From Polaromonas sp. (GTDB lineage: Bacteria > Pseudomonadota > Gammaproteobacteria > Burkholderiales > Burkholderiaceae_C): a stretch of 6,114 bases of DNA. This document shows, piece after piece, positions 1-6,030 of the stretch. The notes under the pieces are model-generated. The model was not told where the DNA came from, did no database searches, and saw only the letters and a list, made by a program, of their open reading frames with translations. The stretch's first letter is position 1; the number at the start of each line of letters is the position of its first letter. The position numbers were made by a program, and so were the translations under genes. The stretch covers positions 1-6,114 of the forward strand of contig JABMMH010000313.1 of NCBI GenBank assembly GCA_013205645.1. The letters are read 5' to 3'.

Positions 1-762
1 GACCGTGAGCTGCTCACGGGCTGCCGCCCTGAAGGTGTCGGCGGCGGCCAGCAGCACGGAGGCGCCATGGTCAGCCAGATGCCGGGTGAGTTTGCCGATC
101 GAAGTGGTCTTGCCCGCGCCATTGACACCGGCGACCATGATCACAGTGGGCAAAAACTCGCCGATGACCAACGGCTTTTCAAGCGGCTTGAGCAGCAGGG
201 TGATGGATTCGATCAGCACGTTCTTGACCGCGATCGGGTGCGTCACGCCACCTTCTTTGACGCGGCGCTTGACGTCGTCCAGCAGGTATTGCGTCGCGCC
301 CACGCCGGCGTCAGCCATCAACAAGGCCGACTCCAAGTCTTCGTAAAGCGCCTCGTTGATTTGCGTGCCGGTGAAAACACTCGAAATGTTGCTGCCGGTC
401 TTGCGCAGGCCGTCTGAGAGCTTGCTCAGCCAGCGCTGGCGCTCTGGCGGTATTGCGCCAGGAACTGGAATGTCAATCGGCGTGACCAGCGCGCTGCCAA
501 TCAGGCTGCCGGAATTGCTGCTGGCTGGGACGTAGGCTGGCCGAACGACGGCAGGGCTTGCCGGGCGCGCAGGGATTGCATCGGCTGGGGCGGCAACCGA
601 TGCCGCCGATGCCACTGGAGGAGAAGCCGTAACAGGAAGAAGCGAAACCGGTGGCTCTGGCAACGCTGGCGTTGGAAGCGCAGGGGGCGTTGGCACCACC
701 GTCGGCGTTGGCTCGGCGGGCGGCGCGGAAGGTTTGAGGATTTTCTTGAAAAAACTGAACAT
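1..762 (-). CDS. ftsY: Signal recognition particle receptor FtsY, N-terminal part (runs off the left edge)
   Basis: FtsY is the membrane-associated SRP receptor GTPase that docks ribosome-nascent chain-SRP complexes at the Sec translocon. The 254 visible codons start at ATG 762 and continue past position 1. Residues 1-10 (MFSFFKKILK) form a short amphipathic basic segment suited to membrane contact. Residues 11-106 are very rich in Pro and Ala (27 prolines by residue 106) with only about four acidic residues. The N-domain helical bundle follows from about residue 108 to 205. The G domain begins with the Walker A/G1 loop GVNGAGKTT at 212-220, then SIGKL, then the DTFRAAAREQL box at 242-252, a signature of SRP GTPases. 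The remaining G-domain motifs lie outside the window. FtsY is preferred over Ffh because of the N-terminal extension and the GVNGAGKTTSIGKL form. No clear Shine-Dalgarno is visible. It is transcribed divergently from the M16 genes. Confidence 0.97.
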   Translation of the reverse strand, partial: MFSFFKKILKPSAPPAEPTPTVVPTPPALPTPALPEPPVSLLPVTASPPVASAASVAAPADAIPARPASPAVVRPAYVPASSNSGSLIGSALVTPIDIPVPGAIPPERQRWLSKLSDGLRKTGSNISSVFTGTQINEALYEDLESALLMADAGVGATQYLLDDVKRRVKEGGVTHPIAVKNVLIESITLLLKPLEKPLVIGEFLPTVIMVAGVNGAGKTTSIGKLTRHLADHGASVLLAAADTFRAAAREQLTV

Positions 763-794
763 AACTGAACGTGAGTGGTCTTTGGAGTCAGGGT

Positions 795-823
795 ATTCTA
801 TGAAACACACCCTGCTAGGTAAA
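795..823 (-). promoter_or_regulatory. Candidate sigma-70 promoter for ftsY
   Basis: On the minus strand, TTTACC (823-818, 4/6 to the -35 consensus) and TAGAAT (800-795, 5/6 to the -10 consensus) are separated by 17 bp. Transcription would start near 788, about 25 nt before the ftsY ATG at 762. This is a match by eye only. Position and spacing are good, but such matches also arise by chance. Confidence 0.35.
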
Positions 824-889
824 TTTGTTCCAACCATCATGATGCACCGCCTGCCTATGCCCTTACTTTCTCCTAAGCCAGATTCGTCA

Positions 890-2368
890 ATGACTTCGTG
901 GCGGTCTATGCTCGCGCTCACCGCTTTAACGGTTTCTTGCGCGTTCAGCAGTGCTTCGGCCCAGACGCTGCCGACGGCCAAGCCTTCAGCGTCTGCCCTG
1001 GCGCTCAGCCCTGCCGTAGCAGCGATACAAGCACAAGAGTTCACGCTGGCCAACGGTCTGACGCTCATCGTCAAGCCAGACCGCCGCTCGCCCACCGTGG
1101 CCCACATGCTGTGGGTGAGGGTCGGCTCGATGGACGAGGTCGACGGCACCTCCGGGGTGGCGCACGTGCTGGAGCACATGATGTTCAAAGGCACGCCCAC
1201 GCTCAAGCCCGGTGAATTCTCGCGCCGTATCGCCGCGTTGGGTGGCCGCGACAACGCCTTCACCAGCCGCGACGCCACGGCCTATCACCAGCAGATTCCT
1301 GCCAACAAACTCGAAGAGGTGATGCAACTCGAAGCCGACCGCTTTGCCAACACGCAGTGGGTAGACGACGAGTTCAAGCGCGAAATCGAAGTGGTCAAAG
1401 AAGAGCGCCGCTTGCGCACCGAAGACTCGCCGCGTGCCCAACTCTATGAAGCCGCCAACGCGGTGGCCTTCACTGCCGCACCGTATCGCCGGCCCATCGT
1501 CGGCTGGATGAGCGACCTCGACGCCATGACGCCAGATGATGTGCGCAGTTTTTACCGCAAGTGGTATGTGCCGAGCAATGCCGCCGTGGTCATCGCCGGT
1601 GACGTGGATGTCGCGCAGGTCAAAGCACTGGCCGAGAAATACTACGGCGTGATACCCGCTGCGGCCACGCCCGTGCGCAAACCGCGCACTGAGCCGGTTC
1701 AAGCCGGCGTCAAGCGTCTTGACCACAAGGCCAGCGCCAGCCAGGCTTATGTCAGCCTGATGTTCAAGGTGCCGCAGATGAACGCCAGTGGTCTGGCTGA
1801 CGCGCCAGCAGACCCCTCGGTGCGCACCGACAGCCAAGACGCGCTGGCATTGACTGTGTTGTCGGCCGTGCTCGATGGCTACAGTGGCGCTCGTCTCAAT
1901 CGGGCGCTGACGCAGGGCGAAGGCCGCGTGGCCGACAGTGCTGGCGCCTACAACGGCTTGCTGGGGCGTGGGCCGCAGGTTTTTGTGCTGGACGGTGTGC
2001 CTGCCGAAGGCAAGGCCGCCCAGCAGGTGATTGACGCGCTGCGCCAGCAGGTCACGCAGATCGCCCAAAACGGTGTCAATGAGGCTGAACTCAACCGCGT
2101 CAAGACGCAGTGGGTGGCGGGCGAAATTTACAAGCTGGACGCACTTTTCAGCCAAGTCCGCGAACTGGGCAGTCACTGGGTCAATGGTTTTCCGCTAGAT
2201 GCCAGCGCCCGCTTGGTGGCGCGCTTGCGCAACATCAGTGCCGCTGAAGTGCAGTCCGTGGCTGCGCGTTACTTTGGTGACGACCAGCTGACACAAGCGG
2301 TGCTGGTACCCCAGCCGCTAGACCCGAACCGCAAGCCCCGCGTGCCCGCTGCTGGCGCGCGCCACTGA
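890..2368 (+). CDS. Exported M16-family zinc metallopeptidase, catalytic subunit
   Basis: This is a predicted periplasmic M16 (pitrilysin/mitochondrial-processing-peptidase-like) protease of 492 residues from ATG 890. Residues 1-24 form a signal peptide: basic Arg, hydrophobic stretch MLALTALTVSCAF, then a cut after ASA before Gln25. The inverted zinc motif HVLEH lies at residues 92-96 (H92 and H96 as ligands, E95 as general base). The third ligand is E172, 76 residues after the second His, in VVKEERR. The C-terminal M16 domain lacks the conserved R/Y substrate pair: the aligned positions are T341 and A348. An upstream in-frame ATG at 800 has an AGGG 6 nt before it and would add 30 residues. 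I prefer 890 because it gives a compact signal peptide and because codons 800-889 have only about 50% GC at third positions, unlike the gene body. The frame also opens at TTG 734, inside ftsY, which is unlikely. The partner subunit follows after 17 bp. The substrate is unknown. Confidence 0.93.
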   Translation: MTSWRSMLALTALTVSCAFSSASAQTLPTAKPSASALALSPAVAAIQAQEFTLANGLTLIVKPDRRSPTVAHMLWVRVGSMDEVDGTSGVAHVLEHMMFKGTPTLKPGEFSRRIAALGGRDNAFTSRDATAYHQQIPANKLEEVMQLEADRFANTQWVDDEFKREIEVVKEERRLRTEDSPRAQLYEAANAVAFTAAPYRRPIVGWMSDLDAMTPDDVRSFYRKWYVPSNAAVVIAGDVDVAQVKALAEKYYGVIPAAATPVRKPRTEPVQAGVKRLDHKASASQAYVSLMFKVPQMNASGLADAPADPSVRTDSQDALALTVLSAVLDGYSGARLNRALTQGEGRVADSAGAYNGLLGRGPQVFVLDGVPAEGKAAQQVIDALRQQVTQIAQNGVNEAELNRVKTQWVAGEIYKLDALFSQVRELGSHWVNGFPLDASARLVARLRNISAAEVQSVAARYFGDDQLTQAVLVPQPLDPNRKPRVPAAGARH

Positions 2369-2385
2369 AGTCGAAAGAATAAATA

Positions 2386-3753
2386 ATGTTGATTTCTAAA
2401 TTCAGCGGCCCGGCGACGCGTGTTGCCCTGGTCGCCTTCGTCGGCATATCAGCCTTGCTGCAGAGCCAAGCCGCGCTGGCGGCCTTGCCGATTCAACACT
2501 GGACGCAGGCCAACGGCGCCAAGGTTTATCTGGTTGAAAGCCATGGCATTCCGATGCTCGATGTGCAGATCGACTTTGATGCGGGTGCCCGCCGGGACCC
2601 GCCGAACAAAGCAGGCTTGGCCAGCATGGTCGCCAACATGAGCGGCAAGGGCGTTGCGGCTAAGACTGGCGCACCTGCGCTGGATGAAAACCAGCTCAGC
2701 GAAGCTTGGGCTGATCTGGGCGCCGCCTTCTCGGCCGGGTCTGGCAATGACCGCATGAGTTTTTCGCTGCGCACTTTGAGTTATCCCGACTTGTTGCCCA
2801 AAGCCGTGGCGCTGGCTGCCCGGCAAATCGGCGAGCCGTCCTTTCCAGAGCCGATCTGGCTGCGCGAGCGTGAGCGCATTGGTGCGGCTATCCGCGAAGG
2901 CAATACGCGTCCAGCCACGCTGGCGGCCAAAGCTTTTTCCGCGGCGGTGTATGGCAATCATCCTTATGGTTTTGAGACCACCGAGGTCTCCATGGGCCGC
3001 ACTTCAGTGGCCGACATGCGTCAGTTTTACACGCGTTTTATCCAGCCTTGTCGGGCCAAGGTCAGCGTCGTCGGTGACGTGACGCGGGCCCAGGCGGATG
3101 TGTTGGTGAAAGCTTTGCTGGCGCGTTTGCCGCAGAGCGATGCGGCACGTTGCGAAGCCTTGCCAACAGTGGCCGACGTGGCAGCACTCAAGGCGCCTGT
3201 CAATGCAGCCATTGCCTTCGAATCGGCGCAGGCCCATGTGCTGATTGGCCAGCCCGGCTACAAGCGTTCAGACCCTGATTTCTTTGCGCTGACAGTGGGT
3301 AACTATACGTTGGGCGGCGGCGGTTTTGTCTCGCGTCTGACCCATGAAGTGCGTGAAAAACGCGGCCTGACTTACAGCGTTTACAGCTACTTCGCACCGG
3401 GTCTTCACGAGGGCGCTTTCACCATCGGTTTGCAGACCCGACCTGATCAAGCGGCGCAGGCCGTGCGGGTGGCCCGCGAAGTGCTGGCAAAATTCGTCGC
3501 TGAAGGTCCCACTGAAGCTGAACTCAAAGCCGCCAAGGACAACCTGATGGGCGGCTTCCCGCTGCTCATCGACAGCAATGCGAAACTCATCGCCAACGTC
3601 GCCAACATCGCCTGGAATAACTTGCCACTCAATTACCTAGACACCTGGACCGCCCAGGTTGAAAAAATCACTGCGGCCGACATCAAGGCGGCCTTTGCCC
3701 GCAAACTGCAGCCGGACCGCATGGTCACCGTGGTGCTCGGAGCAGGCGCATGA
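2386..3753 (+). CDS. Exported M16-family peptidase-like protein, non-catalytic partner subunit
   Basis: This 455-residue protein has an N-terminal signal peptide: Lys5/Arg12, hydrophobic core VALVAFVGISALL, and a likely cut after ALA at residue 32. It has the two-domain M16B layout, but the zinc motif is lost. At the position equivalent to HxxEH the residues are S80, A83 and N84, so no peptidase activity of its own is expected. The C-terminal domain keeps the conserved substrate-binding element VREKRGLTYSVYS, with R323 and Y330 seven residues apart, the same spacing as the R/Y pair of pitrilysin-type enzymes. This is the expected complement of the upstream subunit, which has zinc ligands but no R/Y pair. 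In characterised bacterial M16B pairs, an active and an inactive subunit form a heterodimer; that these two do so is inference. The Shine-Dalgarno is weak (GAAAG, 8 nt before the ATG). The last four bases overlap the rsmD start. Confidence 0.93.
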   Translation: MLISKFSGPATRVALVAFVGISALLQSQAALAALPIQHWTQANGAKVYLVESHGIPMLDVQIDFDAGARRDPPNKAGLASMVANMSGKGVAAKTGAPALDENQLSEAWADLGAAFSAGSGNDRMSFSLRTLSYPDLLPKAVALAARQIGEPSFPEPIWLRERERIGAAIREGNTRPATLAAKAFSAAVYGNHPYGFETTEVSMGRTSVADMRQFYTRFIQPCRAKVSVVGDVTRAQADVLVKALLARLPQSDAARCEALPTVADVAALKAPVNAAIAFESAQAHVLIGQPGYKRSDPDFFALTVGNYTLGGGGFVSRLTHEVREKRGLTYSVYSYFAPGLHEGAFTIGLQTRPDQAAQAVRVAREVLAKFVAEGPTEAELKAAKDNLMGGFPLLIDSNAKLIANVANIAWNNLPLNYLDTWTAQVEKITAADIKAAFARKLQPDRMVTVVLGAGA

Positions 3754-4409
3754 GGCCGCGTTCCGAACAGGCCAAGCCTGCGCCAGCGGCCAAGCCGCAA
3801 AGCAAAGCCAAGGGCAAGCCCGGGCCGCGCCACAACAAGCCGCTGCCGGGCGAGGTTCGCATCATTGGCGGCCTTTACAAGCGCACCAAGTTGCCCGTGT
3901 CCGACAAGCCTGGCCTGCGCCCGACGCCTGACCGCGTACGCGAAACCTTGTTCAACTGGCTGGGCCAAGACCTGACCGGCTGGCGCTGCATGGACATTTT
4001 TGCGGGTACCGGCGTGCTTGGTTTTGAAGCGGCTTCGCGCGGTGCGGCTGAGGTGGTCTTGTGCGAGCAAGATGCGCAATTGGTGCTCAAGCTCAAAGCC
4101 TTGCAAGAGCGCCTGAAGGCCGATGTGGTTCGTGTCGAGCGTGGCGACGGCGTCGGTTTGCTGCGGCGTCAAAGCCCTGGCTCGATTCAGCTGGTTTTCA
4201 TCGATCCACCGTTTGACTCGGTGTTGTTCGAGCCGGCGTTGAAGGCGGCAGCTGAGGTGATTTCAGACAAGGGTCTGGTCTACCTCGAAGCACCACGCAC
4301 TTGGACTGCTGACGAACTGACGCCCTTGGGGCTGGAGATTTACCGCAGCAGCAAGGCTGGGGCGGTGCATTTCCATCTGTTGGCACGTTTGGGGGCCTTC
4401 ACGGCTTGA
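3750..4409 (+). CDS. rsmD: 16S rRNA (guanine(966)-N(2))-methyltransferase RsmD
   Basis: RsmD uses S-adenosylmethionine to methylate N2 of G966 in 16S rRNA during small-subunit assembly. The 219-residue protein shows the family blocks in order: RIIGG at 37-41, LRPTPDRVRETLFNWL at 56-71, the SAM-binding motif I DIFAGTGVLGFEA at 82-94, the acidic ribose-contacting C-E at 105-106, and catalytic motif IV DPPF at 152-155. The first 33 residues are a Lys/Pro/Ala-rich basic tail, about 25 residues longer before RIIGG than in the E. coli enzyme. It may be disordered or contact rRNA. ATG 3750 overlaps the previous stop as ATGA and has GGAG 7 nt upstream (3739-3742), which supports this start and suggests translational coupling to the M16 pair. 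No functional link between rsmD and the peptidases is evident; they may simply be co-transcribed. Confidence 0.95.
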   Translation: MRPRSEQAKPAPAAKPQSKAKGKPGPRHNKPLPGEVRIIGGLYKRTKLPVSDKPGLRPTPDRVRETLFNWLGQDLTGWRCMDIFAGTGVLGFEAASRGAAEVVLCEQDAQLVLKLKALQERLKADVVRVERGDGVGLLRRQSPGSIQLVFIDPPFDSVLFEPALKAAAEVISDKGLVYLEAPRTWTADELTPLGLEIYRSSKAGAVHFHLLARLGAFTA

Positions 4410-4444
4410 TTGCAACACTGGCGTCAAGGCCTTGGGCCTAGGGG

Positions 4445-4450
4445 CATAAT
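4445..4450 (+). promoter_or_regulatory. Candidate -10 element upstream of coaD
   Basis: CATAAT matches the sigma-70 -10 consensus at 5 of 6 positions and ends 7 nt before the coaD ATG at 4458. No good -35 hexamer is visible at 16-18 bp spacing. If used, the transcript would begin at or next to the start codon. It lies just after a CCTAGG-containing motif and a 5-bp stem (AGGCC-TTG-GGCCT, 4427-4439). The evidence is weak and read by eye. Confidence 0.22.
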
Positions 4451-4457
4451 TCTGGCT

Positions 4458-5009
4458 ATGGCCACTTTGCCCCTGACTTCACCCCAGACCTTGCCCCGAA
4501 TAGCACCCCGCATCGCGGTTTATTCCGGCACCTTTGACCCGTTCACGCTCGGTCACGAAGATGTCGTGCGCCGCGCGGCTGGGCTGTTTGACCAATTGAT
4601 CATCGCGGTGGCGGTGGCTCACCACAAGAAAACGCTGTTCAGCTTGGCTGAGCGCGTGCGTCAGGTTGAGCAGGCAGTGATGGGATTGGCTCAGCCAGAG
4701 CGCATCAAGGTCCTGCCGTTTGACGGCCTCATCATGGATTTTTGTGGCCAGCAGCAAGCCATAGCGGTGGTGCGCGGTGTGCGCAATTTGACCGACTTTG
4801 ATTACGAAGCGCAGATGGCCGCCATGAACCGAAAACTTCGGCCCAGCGTCGAAACGGTTTTCCTGTTGCCTGACGCGCCTTTGCAATGCATCAGCAGCAC
4901 GCTGGTGCGCGAGATCAGCAAGTTGGGCGGCGACGTCAGCCAGATGGTCAACCCGGTGGTGGTTGCGGCACTGCAAGCGGCGCACTCAGCTGCACAGAAG
5001 GGCGGCTGA
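4458..5009 (+). CDS. coaD: Phosphopantetheine adenylyltransferase (PPAT)
   Basis: CoaD transfers AMP from ATP to 4'-phosphopantetheine to give dephospho-CoA, the penultimate step of coenzyme A synthesis in the cytoplasm. From ATG 4458 it is 183 residues, versus about 160 for the usual enzyme. The difference is an unconserved Pro/Thr-rich leader of about 15 residues and a slightly longer C-terminus. The nucleotidyltransferase signature SGTFDPFTLGH spans residues 23-33, with H33 matching the catalytic His18 of E. coli. K57 aligns with Lys42, RGVRNLTDFDYE occupies 106-117, and the ATP-contacting ISSTLVRE lies at 144-151. The frame is open back to 4410 directly after the rsmD stop, but the only ATG before the core is 4458. 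No Shine-Dalgarno is visible at usable spacing (GGGG at 4441-4444 is 13 nt away). The 48-bp gap after rsmD contains a possible -10 element. The ferredoxin gene starts 2 bp after the stop. Confidence 0.96.
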   Translation: MATLPLTSPQTLPRIAPRIAVYSGTFDPFTLGHEDVVRRAAGLFDQLIIAVAVAHHKKTLFSLAERVRQVEQAVMGLAQPERIKVLPFDGLIMDFCGQQQAIAVVRGVRNLTDFDYEAQMAAMNRKLRPSVETVFLLPDAPLQCISSTLVREISKLGGDVSQMVNPVVVAALQAAHSAAQKGG

Positions 5010-5011
5010 AC

Positions 5012-5272
5012 ATGGCGCTGATCATCACCGACGAGTGCATCAACTGCGATGTGTGCGAGCCCGAATGCCCGAATCAAGCGATCTTCATGGGCATTGAAAT
5101 CTACGAGATTGACCCGCACAAATGCACCGAATGCGTCGGTCATTTTGACGAGCCTCAGTGTGTGCAGGTGTGCCCGGTGGCGTGCATTCCGATCAACCCG
5201 GAACACATTGAAAGCCAAGAGTCGCTGTGGGAAAAATACCGGCGTTTGCAGGCTGAGGCGTCAGCCGCCTGA
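5012..5272 (+). CDS. yfhL: YfhL/Fdx1-type 2[4Fe-4S] ferredoxin
   Basis: This is a small soluble electron carrier of 86 residues with two [4Fe-4S] clusters. The first cysteine motif is C9, C12, C15, C19-Pro; the second is C38, C41, C50, C54-Pro. The eight residues between C41 and C50 (VGHFDEPQ) are the hallmark insertion of Allochromatium vinosum-type ferredoxins, which have low and unequal cluster potentials. A ninth cysteine, C58 in PVACI, is also typical of this group. The C-terminal helix after residue 60 (IESQESLWEKYRRLQ) is another family feature. The start is supported by AGAAGGG (4996-5002) 9 nt upstream, inside the end of coaD. Placement next to coaD recurs in proteobacteria (for example Pseudomonas aeruginosa fdx1), but the electron-transfer partner is not evident here. 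The last 12 bp overlap the convergent pth gene. The symbol follows the E. coli homologue; fdx or fdx1 is also used. Confidence 0.94.
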   Translation: MALIITDECINCDVCEPECPNQAIFMGIEIYEIDPHKCTECVGHFDEPQCVQVCPVACIPINPEHIESQESLWEKYRRLQAEASAA

Positions 5273-5902
5273 GGCTACCTCTGTATCTGGTTTCTCCGCA
5301 TCAGGCTTACGCGGTGGTTTAGGCCTGACAAGCGCGTGTGTGTGGATCACCATGGTGGCTTTTTCCATCTCGCCCTCAATCAGCATCGGCAACGCCTTCA
5401 AGCTGCGCGTCACGGCTTCTTCAATCGCAAAGCGATGCTCTTGTGACGGCTTTTGCAACACCCAGTTGATGACTTCAGACTTGACGCCCGGATGACCAAC
5501 GCCGATGCGCAAGCGCCAGTAGTCTGCGCTGCCTAGTTGCGCATGGATGTCGCGCAGGCCGTTGTGCCCCGCATGGCTGCCGCCGAACTTCAGTTTGAGT
5601 TGGCCCGGCACGATGTCGAGCTCGTCATGCGCGACCAATATTTCCTCGGGCTTGATCTTGAAAAAGCGGGCGAGGGCGCCGACTGATTTGCCCGAGAGAT
5701 TCATGAACGTGCGCGGCGCCAGCAGCCAAAGCGTCTGGCCTTTCACTGTCGTACGGGCGACCACACCGTAGTAGCTTTTGTCGATCACAAGACTGACTTT
5801 CAGCTCGCGCGCCAAGGCGTCTAGCCACCAGAAACCGGCGTTGTGCCGAGTGGCTTCGTATTCAGGGCCTGGGTTGCCCAGGCCAACAAAGAGTTTGATC
5901 AT
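5261..5902 (-). CDS. pth: Peptidyl-tRNA hydrolase
   Basis: Pth cleaves the ester bond of peptidyl-tRNAs released prematurely from ribosomes, recycling tRNA. The 213-residue product keeps every key residue at the same number as in the E. coli enzyme: N10 and H20 in LGNPGPEYEATRHNAGF, N68 in PRTFMNLSG, D93 in HDELD, and N114 in GGSHAGHNGLRD. The start is ATG 5902 (minus strand), giving the canonical MIKLFVGLGNPG. No Shine-Dalgarno is visible before it. The C-terminus carries an extra tail of about 20 residues, rich in Pro, Lys and Glu, compared with the 194-residue E. coli protein. The last codons and stop lie antisense to the end of the ferredoxin gene. The gene lies downstream of rplY in the same direction, an order common in Burkholderiales, but a strong terminator-like hairpin sits between them. 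Confidence 0.97.
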   Translation of the reverse strand: MIKLFVGLGNPGPEYEATRHNAGFWWLDALARELKVSLVIDKSYYGVVARTTVKGQTLWLLAPRTFMNLSGKSVGALARFFKIKPEEILVAHDELDIVPGQLKLKFGGSHAGHNGLRDIHAQLGSADYWRLRIGVGHPGVKSEVINWVLQKPSQEHRFAIEEAVTRSLKALPMLIEGEMEKATMVIHTHALVRPKPPRKPDAEKPDTEVASGG

Positions 5903-5965
5903 GAGGAAATGGATGCTGTGAGTCGGTTGACGCTTTACACGACTGTACCGCGCCTAGGCCCCATG

Positions 5966-6002
5966 AAAACGGCCCATACCCTCTTGCGAGGATATGGGCC
6001 GT
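5966..6002 (-). terminator. Rho-independent terminator downstream of rplY
   Basis: A perfect 10-bp inverted repeat, ACGGCCCATA (5969-5978) and TATGGGCCGT (5993-6002), encloses one C-A mismatch, a further 4-bp stem (CCTC/GAGG, 5980-5983 with 5988-5991) and a TTGC tetraloop. On the minus strand the stem is followed by a short T-run (TTTT, 5969-5966). On the plus strand there is no T-run after it. The direction and its position 28 nt past the stop of the right-edge gene fit termination of rplY. The U-tract is short, so some read-through into pth is possible. Confidence 0.8.
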
Positions 6003-6030
6003 GGCCGTGAGGCAAGGCTCAGTGAAAAGC

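Noticed and set aside
5..417. Plus-strand open frames opposite ftsY
   Set aside because: The minus strand encodes unmistakable FtsY N and G domain motifs here; the plus-strand frames show no motifs and are shadows.
835..844. CATCATGATG, a perfect 10-bp palindrome in the divergent intergenic region
   Set aside because: It is too short to distinguish from chance, has no flanking symmetry, and is not repeated elsewhere in the window.
986..2176. A 396-codon open frame on the minus strand, antisense to the catalytic M16 gene
   Set aside because: It lies entirely opposite a well-supported coding gene, shows no recognisable domain, and is His/Arg/Gly-rich as expected for the shadow of a GC-rich frame.
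4427..4439. AGGCC-TTG-GGCCT hairpin upstream of coaD as a terminator of rsmD
   Set aside because: The stem is only 5 bp and is not followed by a T-run on the plus strand.
4410..4457. Extending coaD upstream to TTG 4410
   Set aside because: This would add 16 residues with no similarity to the family and no ribosome-binding site; ATG 4458 already leaves a leader longer than usual.
5927..5950. TTGACG on the plus strand between pth and rplY as a -35 element
   Set aside because: There is no -10 hexamer at suitable spacing, and no plus-strand gene lies downstream in the window.
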